Shown in pieces: positions 17,541 through 24,402 of a stretch of DNA of 64,000 nt. The notes under the pieces were generated by a model. That model searched no databases. It was not told where the DNA came from and saw nothing but the letters and a program-made list of their open reading frames with translations. The DNA comes from Solirubrobacter sp963792915 (GTDB lineage Bacteria > Actinomycetota > Thermoleophilia > Solirubrobacterales > Solirubrobacteraceae). The stretch covers positions 868,001-932,000 of the forward strand of contig CAWBYD010000006.1 of assembly GCA_963792915.1 (NCBI GenBank), written 5' to 3'. Within the stretch, counting starts at the first letter, position 1. Every line of letters begins with the position of its first letter. A program made the translations under genes and the position numbers.

Positions 17541-18621
17541 GGCGGGTGGGCAGCGCGCGGGCCAGGCGCAGGCCGCCGTACTCGAGCTTGGGCGCGGTCG
17601 CGCGGAACGCGGGGACCATCTCGCTGGTCACCAGGCCGGTCTCGCAGGTGAGGCGGTCGACGATGGCAAACCAGCGGCGGATGCGCTCCGGCGTGTCGAC
17701 GATGACCGTGACCACGGGCACGCGGCGGCGCAGCTGCCAGAACGAGTCGCCGTGCGGGCGGTGGTCACCGTGATAGCCCCAGATGCCCCGCAAGGCGGTC
17801 GCCCCGCCCGCGCCGGCCTCCCGCAGGTCCCGGACCAGGCGCTGATACAGCGGCCGGCCGTCGTAGTGCGCCTGCCCGCCCGTGTAGACCATCAGCTTCT
17901 GCCACGTGCCCAGCCCGGACTCGTCGCGGTCGGGCAGATGCCTCGGCTCGGCGAGCTTTGCGCCGTCGCGCTTGCAGACCCGGACGCGCTCCAGCGTCAT
18001 CAGCGGACGCTTGAGCATCCCGCCGAGTTCGGGCAGCACCGCCGCGATGCGCGCGCTCTCGCCGACTGCGATGACCATGAGCGGGACGGCGGCGTTGCGC
18101 CCGAAGAACCTCGCCCGCTCGCGCACGCCGTGGGCGGTGCCGTCGACGCCGAGCAAGACGGTCGCACCGGCGATGCCACGCTCGTGCAGCAGCGCCACGA
18201 CCGCCTCGTAGGCGGGCTTGCCGTCGGCGCGTTCCTGGCGGCCGACATAGACGGTCAGCTTCGTCTCGGCGCGCTCCTCCCACGGCAGCTGCACCGCGCC
18301 GACGCGGCCGGTGAGCATCCGCGCGCGCTCCAGCGTCACGAGGCCCTGGAGGCGCAACTCATTGACGTCGGCCAGCGCCGCCTCGATGCGCTGACGGGTG
18401 TCGACCGCCACCGACACCAGCGGCAGGTCTTCAGACAGCGTGAGCAGCCGGTCGGTGCGGACATGCTGCTTGGCGCCGAAGCCTTCGATGCCGCGCATGC
18501 CCAGGCTGGTCTGCAGCTCGTGGCGCGCGTAGATGTCGGTGAGCGCGTCGGCGAGGAAGCCGCCGTCGGCCCGCTCGCGCTCGCCGAAATAAATGGTGAG
18601 CTTCAGGCAGTCGTCGTTCAC
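17533..18621 (-). CDS. protein with three tandem DUF190 domains
   Basis: 362 aa made of three repeats of about 100-120 residues, starting at LKLTIYFGERERADG, TKLTVYVGRQERADG and QKLMVYTGGQAHYDG. Each continues with a GATVLLGV-like strand, a basic turn and PLVSVAVDT/PLMVIAVGE/PVVTVIVDT. DUF190 (COG1993) proteins have a PII-like ferredoxin fold and are often found beside crcB; their biochemical role is not settled. Single-domain proteins are usual, so a triple fusion is noteworthy. The GTG at 18621 overlaps the crcB stop by 4 nt. Confidence 0.88.
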   Translation of the reverse strand: MNDDCLKLTIYFGERERADGGFLADALTDIYARHELQTSLGMRGIEGFGAKQHVRTDRLLTLSEDLPLVSVAVDTRQRIEAALADVNELRLQGLVTLERARMLTGRVGAVQLPWEERAETKLTVYVGRQERADGKPAYEAVVALLHERGIAGATVLLGVDGTAHGVRERARFFGRNAAVPLMVIAVGESARIAAVLPELGGMLKRPLMTLERVRVCKRDGAKLAEPRHLPDRDESGLGTWQKLMVYTGGQAHYDGRPLYQRLVRDLREAGAGGATALRGIWGYHGDHRPHGDSFWQLRRRVPVVTVIVDTPERIRRWFAIVDRLTCETGLVTSEMVPAFRATAPKLEYGGLRLARALPTRHE

Positions 18622-18983
18622 AACGTGGCTCCCAGATGACGGCCGGCCCACGCAGCGGCAACGCCGAGCCCGAGGCTGACGGCGAAGTTCAGCAGTCTCA
18701 TCGCCAGCTCGCCGTCCTCGCCGAGCCGGTGGCTCTCCAGCGTCCAGGTGCTGAAGGTCGTAAACGCGCCGACCAGCCCCGTGCCGAGGAGCCGGTAGGT
18801 GTTCTCGTCAAGCGCCGCCCCGACGAGCACGCCGACCAGCAACGAGCCCAGGGCGTTGACGGCCAGCGTGCCGTACGGGAACTCGCGGCCGAGCCGGCCG
18901 GCGATGCTGCCGTCGAGCCCGAAGCGGCCGATGGCGCCGACGCCGCCCAAGAACCCGATGCCGATGACCACCAACACGCTCAT
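18618..18983 (-). CDS. crcB: CrcB/Fluc fluoride channel subunit (second in operon)
   Basis: 121 aa, four helices. Family marks are GGVGAIGRFGLDG, YGTLAVNALGSLLVG and the phenylalanine-box segment GLVGAFTTFSTWTLES. Fluc proteins form antiparallel dimers that let fluoride leak out of the cell. With its neighbour at 18980-19375 it probably forms either a heterodimer or two homodimers. Overlaps both neighbours by 4 nt. Confidence 0.95.
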   Translation of the reverse strand: MSVLVVIGIGFLGGVGAIGRFGLDGSIAGRLGREFPYGTLAVNALGSLLVGVLVGAALDENTYRLLGTGLVGAFTTFSTWTLESHRLGEDGELAMRLLNFAVSLGLGVAAAWAGRHLGATL

Positions 18984-19375
18984 GCCGTCACCCGCGCGCG
19001 CCGGACGAGGTTGGTGGCCGCGGCCACGGCCAGAAAGCCCAGGCTCACGCTCACCACGGCGTAGGCGCCGGCCAGCGCGAAGTCGTTGGCGTCGAGCATG
19101 CCCAGCAGCTCGACCTGCATCGTCGAGAAGGTCGTGAGCCCGCCGCAGAAGCCGGTGCCCAACAGCGGGCGCCGATACGACGACAGCGGCAGACGCTCCT
19201 GCAGCCGCGTCGAGAAGTAGCCGAGCGCGAAGGCGCCGACGACGTTCACGACGAACGTCGCCCATGGCCACTCACCGGGGTGGGCTGGCAGCGCCTCGGC
19301 CAGTTCGGCACGGGCGATGGCGCCGACGAAGCCGCCCGCGAAGATCGCCGCGAGCTCGCGGCGATCAAAGCGCAT
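18980..19375 (-). CDS. crcB: CrcB/Fluc fluoride channel subunit (first in operon)
   Basis: 131 aa, four helices. It shows GGFVGAIARAELAEALP, WATFVVNVVGAFALG and FCGGLTTFSTMQVELL, so the pore Asn and the TTFST segment are present. It diverges strongly from the second copy, the pattern expected for obligate heterodimer subunits rather than a recent duplication. Located in the middle of the riboswitch-2 operon. Confidence 0.95.
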   Translation of the reverse strand: MRFDRRELAAIFAGGFVGAIARAELAEALPAHPGEWPWATFVVNVVGAFALGYFSTRLQERLPLSSYRRPLLGTGFCGGLTTFSTMQVELLGMLDANDFALAGAYAVVSVSLGFLAVAAATNLVRRARVTA

Positions 19376-19384
19376 CCGCGGGCC

Positions 19385-19615
19385 TCACTTCCGCCGCCGC
19401 GGTTCCCAGCCCAGCGCGAGAAAGACGGCCGCGACCGCCACACCGAGGCCGTAGCCGAACGCGATGACGCCGAGATCGTGCGTGCCGCCCGGCTGCTTGG
19501 CCAGCACGTACCCGACGACGAGCAGCACGGCGGCGATGAGGCCGGCCTGCGCGGCGTAGCGGCGCCGCGCGCGATCGCGCTCCCCGACGTCGGCATCCCC
19601 CACCGCCAGCGTCAC
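19385..19615 (-). CDS. small membrane protein, 76 aa
   Basis: Not recognised. A charged N-terminus (about 22 residues) precedes two helices (AQAGLIAAVLLVVGYVLA and LGVIAFGYGLGVAVAAVFLA) and ends in a basic tail. GTG start with AGGAG upstream, 9 bp before crcB. Conserved placement between the stress-protein genes and crcB would suggest an accessory role, but this is only position. Confidence 0.65.
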   Translation of the reverse strand: MTLAVGDADVGERDRARRRYAAQAGLIAAVLLVVGYVLAKQPGGTHDLGVIAFGYGLGVAVAAVFLALGWEPRRRK

Positions 19616-19649
19616 TGGCTCTCCTGATCGTGGATGTGCAGCTGCTCGG

Positions 19650-19820
19650 TCACCGGTGGTTGCGCTCCTTCGATTGCGGATCGGGGATAGGTACCAAGCC
19701 GATCCGGACGAGAACCGCCTGCACGGTGCCGAGGTCGCCGAAGACCAGCGGCAGGCGGCCCCGGGGATTGGCGCGCAGCTCGTCGGCCAGGCCCGAGTTG
19801 CTGGTCGCTGTCTCGGTCAT
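19650..19820 (-). CDS. small protein in the fluoride operon, 56 aa
   Basis: Not recognised. The product is MTETATSNSGLADELRANP followed by RGRLPLVFGDLGTVQAVLV and a basic end; no clear membrane segment. ATGA overlap with the upstream HAD gene shows translational coupling, the main evidence that it is real. Confidence 0.6.
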   Translation of the reverse strand: MTETATSNSGLADELRANPRGRLPLVFGDLGTVQAVLVRIGLVPIPDPQSKERNHR

Positions 19821-20278
19821 GGGCACAAGGTCGCGGTCAGGGCTTGCGGGCTGAGGAGGAGGTCCAGCGCTTCCAGCACCGAGCGGCACACGACGGTGGC
19901 TGCAGCGAGAGCCGCGAAGTGCGACCCCTCGGCGCCGAGGACGGCGATGCTGAGGCCAGCGGCCTGGAGCATCGGGACGTCGTTGGCGCCGTTGCCGAGC
20001 GCGGCGCAATGGTGGGCCCCGAGTTGCTCGAGGTAGGCGCGCTTGTCCGCGCCGGTGTGCACGACCCGCGCTGCGGCGTCGAAGTCGGCGGCGATGGCCT
20101 GCGCGGTTCCGAACGTGTCGGCCGAAAGGACGTGCAGCGCGAGCTGCTCGCGCAGGCGGTGCAGACGCTCCGCAACGCCCGGCAGGAGCCGCCCGCGGTC
20201 GCTGAGCGTCCCGTTGACATCCATGACCAAATGGCTGAGGTGCAGGTCTTCGCCGCGGGGAATGTGCACGCGCAGCAT
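19817..20278 (-). CDS. HAD-superfamily protein (soluble P-type ATPase-like)
   Basis: 153 aa. Motif I is VMDVNGTLSD (DxNGT instead of the DxDGT of common HAD phosphatases), motif II is near LHVLSADTFGTA, motif III is K in GADKRAYLEQL, and motif IV is ALGNGANDVPML. This set is like COG4087, small soluble relatives of P-type ATPase phosphorylation domains. Substrate unknown. Start overlaps the Usp stop. P-type-ATPase-like phosphoenzymes are sensitive to fluoride complexes, which makes its presence interesting, though the role is not known. Confidence 0.82.
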   Translation of the reverse strand: MLRVHIPRGEDLHLSHLVMDVNGTLSDRGRLLPGVAERLHRLREQLALHVLSADTFGTAQAIAADFDAAARVVHTGADKRAYLEQLGAHHCAALGNGANDVPMLQAAGLSIAVLGAEGSHFAALAAATVVCRSVLEALDLLLSPQALTATLCP

Positions 20279-20709
20279 CAGCGGACGACCACGACCGGGC
20301 AGTGGGCGTGGTGAGCGACGCGGTCGGCGGTCGAGCCCAACAGTACGTCGCCCATGAAGTGCCCGCGATGGCCAACGACGATGAGGTCGTGGCCGTGCGC
20401 CTTGGCGTAGTGGGTGATGACCTCGGCCGCGTGCCCGGGCACCAGCTCCGTGCGGACGTCAACCCCGCGCTCGCGCGCCTGCCGTTCGGCGTCGCCAAGC
20501 ACGCGCGAGAAGAACTCGTCCTTTTCGCGCTTGACCTCGTCGACCTCGCCCAGCGACGCCGCATACGCCGGCAGCTTGCCCTCCACGGCCAGTGCGGTCA
20601 GCCGCGCGCCCAGCGCGGTGCAGATGGACAGCGCGCAGTCCAGCGCCTTGCCGGCACCCTCGGACCCGTCGACGGCGACCAGGACGTTGGCGAACCGATA
20701 CGGGCTCAC
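20278..20709 (-). CDS. universal stress protein (UspA family)
   Basis: 143 aa. It begins FANVLVAVDGSEGAGKALDC and ends with the nucleotide-binding signature VVGHRGHFMGDVLLGSTADR (G-x2-G-x9-GS) and HAHCPVVVV, indicating an ATP-binding Usp. Usp genes are among those recurrently found under fluoride riboswitches. 4-nt overlap with the antiporter gene upstream. Confidence 0.93.
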   Translation of the reverse strand: MSPYRFANVLVAVDGSEGAGKALDCALSICTALGARLTALAVEGKLPAYAASLGEVDEVKREKDEFFSRVLGDAERQARERGVDVRTELVPGHAAEVITHYAKAHGHDLIVVGHRGHFMGDVLLGSTADRVAHHAHCPVVVVR

Positions 20710-21908
20710 AGCTGCGCCCCCTCAGCGGCGGGAACCGGTCCCGCGGCGCCATGCCCCGCCGGGGCCGCCGACGCCTGCTTGGCGGCGATCCGCTCGGCGT
20801 CGACGTCGGGGCTGAACCAGTGCTGGGCGATCGCGGTCGGCACGATCGCTGACAGCACCACGACCGTCACCAGCAGCGAGAACTGGGTGCGGTCGATGAT
20901 GTGCGCGTTCAGGCCGTACAGCGAGCTGATGGTCCCGAACGTCAGCCCGGTGCTCATCAGCAGCGTCGTGAAGGTCGCGTGCTGAGGCACATGCCGGCGC
21001 GCCAGCGGCAGCACGAGCCCGAACTTCGGCACCATCTTCGCCGCGACCAGCACGGCGAGGATGCCGACGTTGGCGAAGACCGCGCCGAGGCTGACATTCA
21101 TGCCGCCGCGCAAGAAGAAGAACGGCGTAAGAAACGCGAAGGCCACCACACGTAGCCGCTCCTGCTCCTTGCGGTGCTGGCTGTAGTGGCGGCTCATGAC
21201 CAGGCCGAGCACGAATGCTGGCAGGACCGCGTGGCCGTTGGCGGCGTCGGCGACGACCATGAGCACGAACAGGCAGGCGAACACGAGCTTGATCTCCGGC
21301 TCGATGACGCGGTCGCCGTAGCGGGCAAAGAACGGGCGCGCGACCTTTGGGAGCGCGACGATCAGGGCGACCGAGACGGCGAGGAAGACGGGAAACCAGG
21401 CGTTGGGCTTGATGAAGATGGCCGACAGCGCCACGGCAGTCCCCATGTCGGTCACAAAACACGCACTCATGATCAGCTTGCCAACGCGCGTCTGGCTGAG
21501 CCCGGTCTCTACCAGCACGGCGTAGACGACGGCCAGGCTGGTGGTCGACAGCGCGGTGCCAGCGATCAGCGAGGCCTTCAACGTCCAGCCGAGAAGCCCG
21601 GCGGCAACGGCCCACGCCACGGCGAAGGGCCCGACGAAGGACACGATGCCAATCGACAGCGAGGCGCCGAGGCGCTCCCGGAAGTCGTCGGGGTCGACCT
21701 CGGCGCCGGCCAGGAAGGTCAAGACGATGCTGGCGAACTGCGCCACGAAGACCAGCCACGGCATGTTCGGGTCCAGCGAGAACACGTTCCCGACCACCAC
21801 CCCGAGCCCGAGTTCAAGCAGCGCCACCGAGATGCCCAACTCGACCGAAAGCATGCTGGCGAGCACGACCGTCGCCGCCAGGACGGCGGCCAGCTCGACC
21901 GGACTCAC
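20706..21908 (-). CDS. CPA2-type cation/proton antiporter
   Basis: 400 aa, about 12 helices, no C-terminal regulatory domain. Typical segments are FLAGAEVDPDDFRERLG, AGTALSTTSLAVVYAVLVET (helix after the first inverted repeat), FVTDMGTAVALS and FFFLRGGMNVSLG. Na+/H+ antiporters are a known class under fluoride riboswitches, probably because fluoride enters as HF and acidifies the cytoplasm. GTGA-type overlap with its upstream neighbour. Confidence 0.9.
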   Translation of the reverse strand: MSPVELAAVLAATVVLASMLSVELGISVALLELGLGVVVGNVFSLDPNMPWLVFVAQFASIVLTFLAGAEVDPDDFRERLGASLSIGIVSFVGPFAVAWAVAAGLLGWTLKASLIAGTALSTTSLAVVYAVLVETGLSQTRVGKLIMSACFVTDMGTAVALSAIFIKPNAWFPVFLAVSVALIVALPKVARPFFARYGDRVIEPEIKLVFACLFVLMVVADAANGHAVLPAFVLGLVMSRHYSQHRKEQERLRVVAFAFLTPFFFLRGGMNVSLGAVFANVGILAVLVAAKMVPKFGLVLPLARRHVPQHATFTTLLMSTGLTFGTISSLYGLNAHIIDRTQFSLLVTVVVLSAIVPTAIAQHWFSPDVDAERIAAKQASAAPAGHGAAGPVPAAEGAQL

Positions 21909-22366
21909 CAGCCCTCCCGGTCTGTGACGTCGTCGCCCTCACCAGCGCGCGGCGCGCCGGGCGCTCGCGGCGGCCGCACGCGCTCGGACTTGGCGGCGTA
22001 GGCCCAGAACAAGCGCTCAAACTGCGACCACCAAGCCGGCGACCCATCGGGCCCAGATCGCTCCGCCGCAGCGTACTCAGTAAGTCGCCGCGCCCGCCAG
22101 GACAGCACCAACGCCTGCACGACGGCGAGAAACCCGATGCCGGCCACCGCCACGGGCCAGTCCCCGGCGACCCCGGGAAAGCTCAACGACAGCGCTTCGG
22201 CGCACGCCAACAACGCTCCGAGCTGCAAACCCAGCACTCCCGGCCACAAGCTCCGCCGCAGCGCAAGCACCAAGGCCACCGCTGCGAGCGCCGCGCCGAC
22301 GACGGCCAGCCCCCCGACGCCGACCTGTTGGGCAAGCGTGGAAGCGAGGCAGAAGGAAAGGGTCAT
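21905..22366 (-). CDS. membrane protein, first gene of the fluoride operon
   Basis: 153 aa, about four helices (LAVVGAALAAVALVLAL, GVLGLQLGALLACAEAL, WPVAVAGIGFLAVVQALVL) and a cytosolic polar C-terminus. Not a family I recognise. The ATG at 22366 is preceded by GTGGAGCCGCC, whose GTGGAGCC can pair with the 3' strand of riboswitch 2. Overlaps the antiporter gene by 4 nt, so the two are coupled; it may assist the antiporter (inference). Confidence 0.75.
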   Translation of the reverse strand: MTLSFCLASTLAQQVGVGGLAVVGAALAAVALVLALRRSLWPGVLGLQLGALLACAEALSLSFPGVAGDWPVAVAGIGFLAVVQALVLSWRARRLTEYAAAERSGPDGSPAWWSQFERLFWAYAAKSERVRPPRAPGAPRAGEGDDVTDREGW

Positions 22367-22465
22367 GGCGGCTCCACTCAATCGTCGGAAAGGGACGGTT
22401 GGGTAGAGGCCATCAGCGGCCGCGCCGCGGTTATGGAGCGAGCCTCATCGCTCAGGTATCAGCAT
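22367..22465 (-). promoter_or_regulatory. fluoride (crcB-motif) riboswitch 2
   Basis: On the minus strand: GAGCGATGAGGCTCGCTCC, ATAACCGC, a GC-rich stem, then GCTGATGGCCTCTACCC. This is nearly the same aptamer as riboswitch 1. Its 3' strand GGCCTCTAC can pair, with one bulged C, with GTGGAGCC (22377-22370), burying the ribosome-binding site of the first operon gene. It heads the ten-gene operon running down to 16278. Confidence 0.9.
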
Positions 22466-22757
22466 ACCGGCGCGGGCCGCTGGCAGTCAGCGTCACCGAG
22501 CACGCCGTCGTTCCCAGCGGGTGACACAACTGACGGCGCGCCACCGCGGGCCAGCGCTATCGAGGCGCTCACGGACCGGCTCAGCGACCGGCTCGTCGAG
22601 CTGCGCTCGCGGCTCACGGGCCTGCTCGCCTGGATGCGAGCCGCCACACGCGCGCCGCCGACGCCGGTGCAGCGCGCATCATGGGCGAAGGCGCTCGGAC
22701 TCTTCGGCGACTGACGAGCACCGCTCGCGCTCGCCGATTCAGCTGCCGGACCGGCGC
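22466..22757. other. divergent promoter region between two riboswitches
   Basis: About 290 bp between riboswitch 2 (minus) and riboswitch 3 (plus), so it must contain both promoters. A short plus-strand frame ending at 22714, with a helical end LTDRLSDRLVELRSRLTG, could encode a small protein, but it has no ribosome-binding site and overlaps riboswitch 2 at its start; I do not call it. Confidence 0.45.
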
Positions 22758-22842
22758 GGTAGACTACGCCATAGGCGATGAGGCCCGCCTGAACTGCCAC
22801 AGCGGCTAATGGCTTCTACCGATGTCGGACCCGGTGGAAGCC
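22758..22842 (+). promoter_or_regulatory. fluoride (crcB-motif) riboswitch 3
   Basis: On the plus strand: GGCGATGAGGCCCGCC (22774-22789), TGAACTGCC, then GCGGCTAATGGCTTCTACC ending at 22820. P1 may include GGTAGA (22758-22763) with TCTACC (22815-22820). The 3' strand GGCTTCTACC can alternatively pair over ten bases (one G-U) with GGTGGAAGCC (22833-22842), just before the TTG at 22843. An ATG at 22822 would lie in the loop of that hairpin. Confidence 0.9.
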
Positions 22843-24402
22843 TTGGCACGTTCACAAACCTCTGCCCCCTTCGAGAGCATCCTCTTCGAGCAGCGTCGAC
22901 ATGCCTCCGGCGTCGACGACCTCGAGCAGCCCGACTTCTTCGGCGATCTGAACCTCGACCAGCTCGTCGAGTCGATCACGTCCGGCCATGAGCAGTACTC
23001 GCTCGAGCGGTTCTTCTACGCGCCGTTGCATGACGTCGACACCGTGCGCTACCGGCACGAGGTCCTGCACGACCTCGAGCGGCCGGAGGTGCTCGAGGCC
23101 ATCACGAGTTTTGCGGACGCGATGATCCGGATGCGCAAGCACCTTTCGGTGGCGCAGCGCCTGCGCTATCCGTTGCAGGCGCAGGCGTACTTCCTCGCCG
23201 CGGTCGAGATCTACTGCGACGGCGTCGGCGCGCTAGCGCAGCAACTGGCCGAGCGCGACGTATGCTCGCGCGGCGTGCGCGGCCTGCGCGACTACGTCGC
23301 CGCCGCGTGCGCCGCCGACGCGCCGTTCACGTCGCTCGCCAGGGACGCGCGCGAGCTCAAGCGCGCTCTGGCCGGCGTGCGCTACGCGGTCCGGATCAAC
23401 GGCGCGAAGGTCACGGTCACCAAGTACGAGGGCGAGCCCGACTACAGCGCCGAGGTCGAGGAGGTGTTCGCCAAGTTCCAGCAGGGCGCGGTCAAGAGCT
23501 ACCTGGTCAAGCTGCCCGACCTGGCCGAGATGGACCACGTGGAGGCGCAGATCCTCGCCGGCGTCGCGAATCTGCATCCCGACGTGTTCGGGGCGCTCGC
23601 CGGGTTCTGCGATCGCCACCGCGAGTACCTGGACCCGGTGATCGCCGCGTTCGATTGCGAAGTTCAGTTCTACGTCGCCTACCTGGAGCTCGTCGCGCGG
23701 CTGCGCGCTGCCGGGCTGGCCTTCTGCTACCCGCGCGTGTCGGCGCGCTCGAAGCAGATCGCCGCCGACGAGGCGTTCGACCTTGCGCTGGCGGACAAGC
23801 TGGTGCGCGAGGAGCACAAGGTGGTCACCAACGGGTTCCGGCTCGAGGGCCGGGAGCGGATCATCGTCGTCACCGGGCCCAACAACGGTGGCAAGACGAC
23901 GTTCGCGCGCATGCTCGGACAGTTGCATCACCTCGCCGCGCTCGGGCTGCTCGTGCCCGGCAGCGACGCGCGCTTGTTCCTGCCCGACCGGATCTTCTCC
24001 CACTTCGAGCGCGAGGAGGACATCGAGACGCTGCGCGGCAAGTTCGAGGACGAGCTGCTGCGCGTGCGCGAGATCCTCGAACACGCCACGTCGCGCAGCC
24101 TCATCGTCATGAACGAGAGCTTCAGCTCGACGAGCCTCAACGACGCGCTGTTTGTCGGCAGCGAGGTGGTCCGGCTGATCCTGGAGCTCGATGCGCTCGG
24201 CGTCTACGTCACGTTCGTCGACGAGATCGCGTCGCTCAGCCACGCGACGGTGAGCATGGTCACGCAGATCAACCCGGACAATCCCGCCGAGCGGACGTTC
24301 AAGGTCATTCGCACGCCGGCCGACGGGCTGGCCTACGCGTGGGCGATCGCCGACAACTACGGGCTCTCCTACGAGCGGCTGTTGGAGCGGATCGGCGCAT
24401 GA
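22843..24402 (+). CDS. MutS-like ATPase A (fluoride regulon)
   Basis: About 519 aa from the proposed TTG start. The C-terminal half is a MutS-family ATPase: Walker A TGPNNGGKTTFARML, Walker B RSLIVMNESFSST and the following switch region FVDEIASLS. The N-terminal half is helical (lever/clamp-like, PLHDVDTVRYRHEVLHDLER). There is no mismatch-recognition domain with the Phe-x-Glu motif, so it is not a mismatch-repair MutS. MutS-like proteins are among genes repeatedly seen under fluoride riboswitches; their function there is unknown. Start: TTG 22843 fits the switch design shared with riboswitches 1 and 2; ATG 22822, in frame, is the alternative. Confidence 0.88.
   Translation: MARSQTSAPFESILFEQRRHASGVDDLEQPDFFGDLNLDQLVESITSGHEQYSLERFFYAPLHDVDTVRYRHEVLHDLERPEVLEAITSFADAMIRMRKHLSVAQRLRYPLQAQAYFLAAVEIYCDGVGALAQQLAERDVCSRGVRGLRDYVAAACAADAPFTSLARDARELKRALAGVRYAVRINGAKVTVTKYEGEPDYSAEVEEVFAKFQQGAVKSYLVKLPDLAEMDHVEAQILAGVANLHPDVFGALAGFCDRHREYLDPVIAAFDCEVQFYVAYLELVARLRAAGLAFCYPRVSARSKQIAADEAFDLALADKLVREEHKVVTNGFRLEGRERIIVVTGPNNGGKTTFARMLGQLHHLAALGLLVPGSDARLFLPDRIFSHFEREEDIETLRGKFEDELLRVREILEHATSRSLIVMNESFSSTSLNDALFVGSEVVRLILELDALGVYVTFVDEIASLSHATVSMVTQINPDNPAERTFKVIRTPADGLAYAWAIADNYGLSYERLLERIGA

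Noticed and set aside
22466..22714. Small plus-strand protein between riboswitches 2 and 3
   Set aside because: The frame starts inside riboswitch 2 on the other strand, has no ribosome-binding site and low-complexity content.
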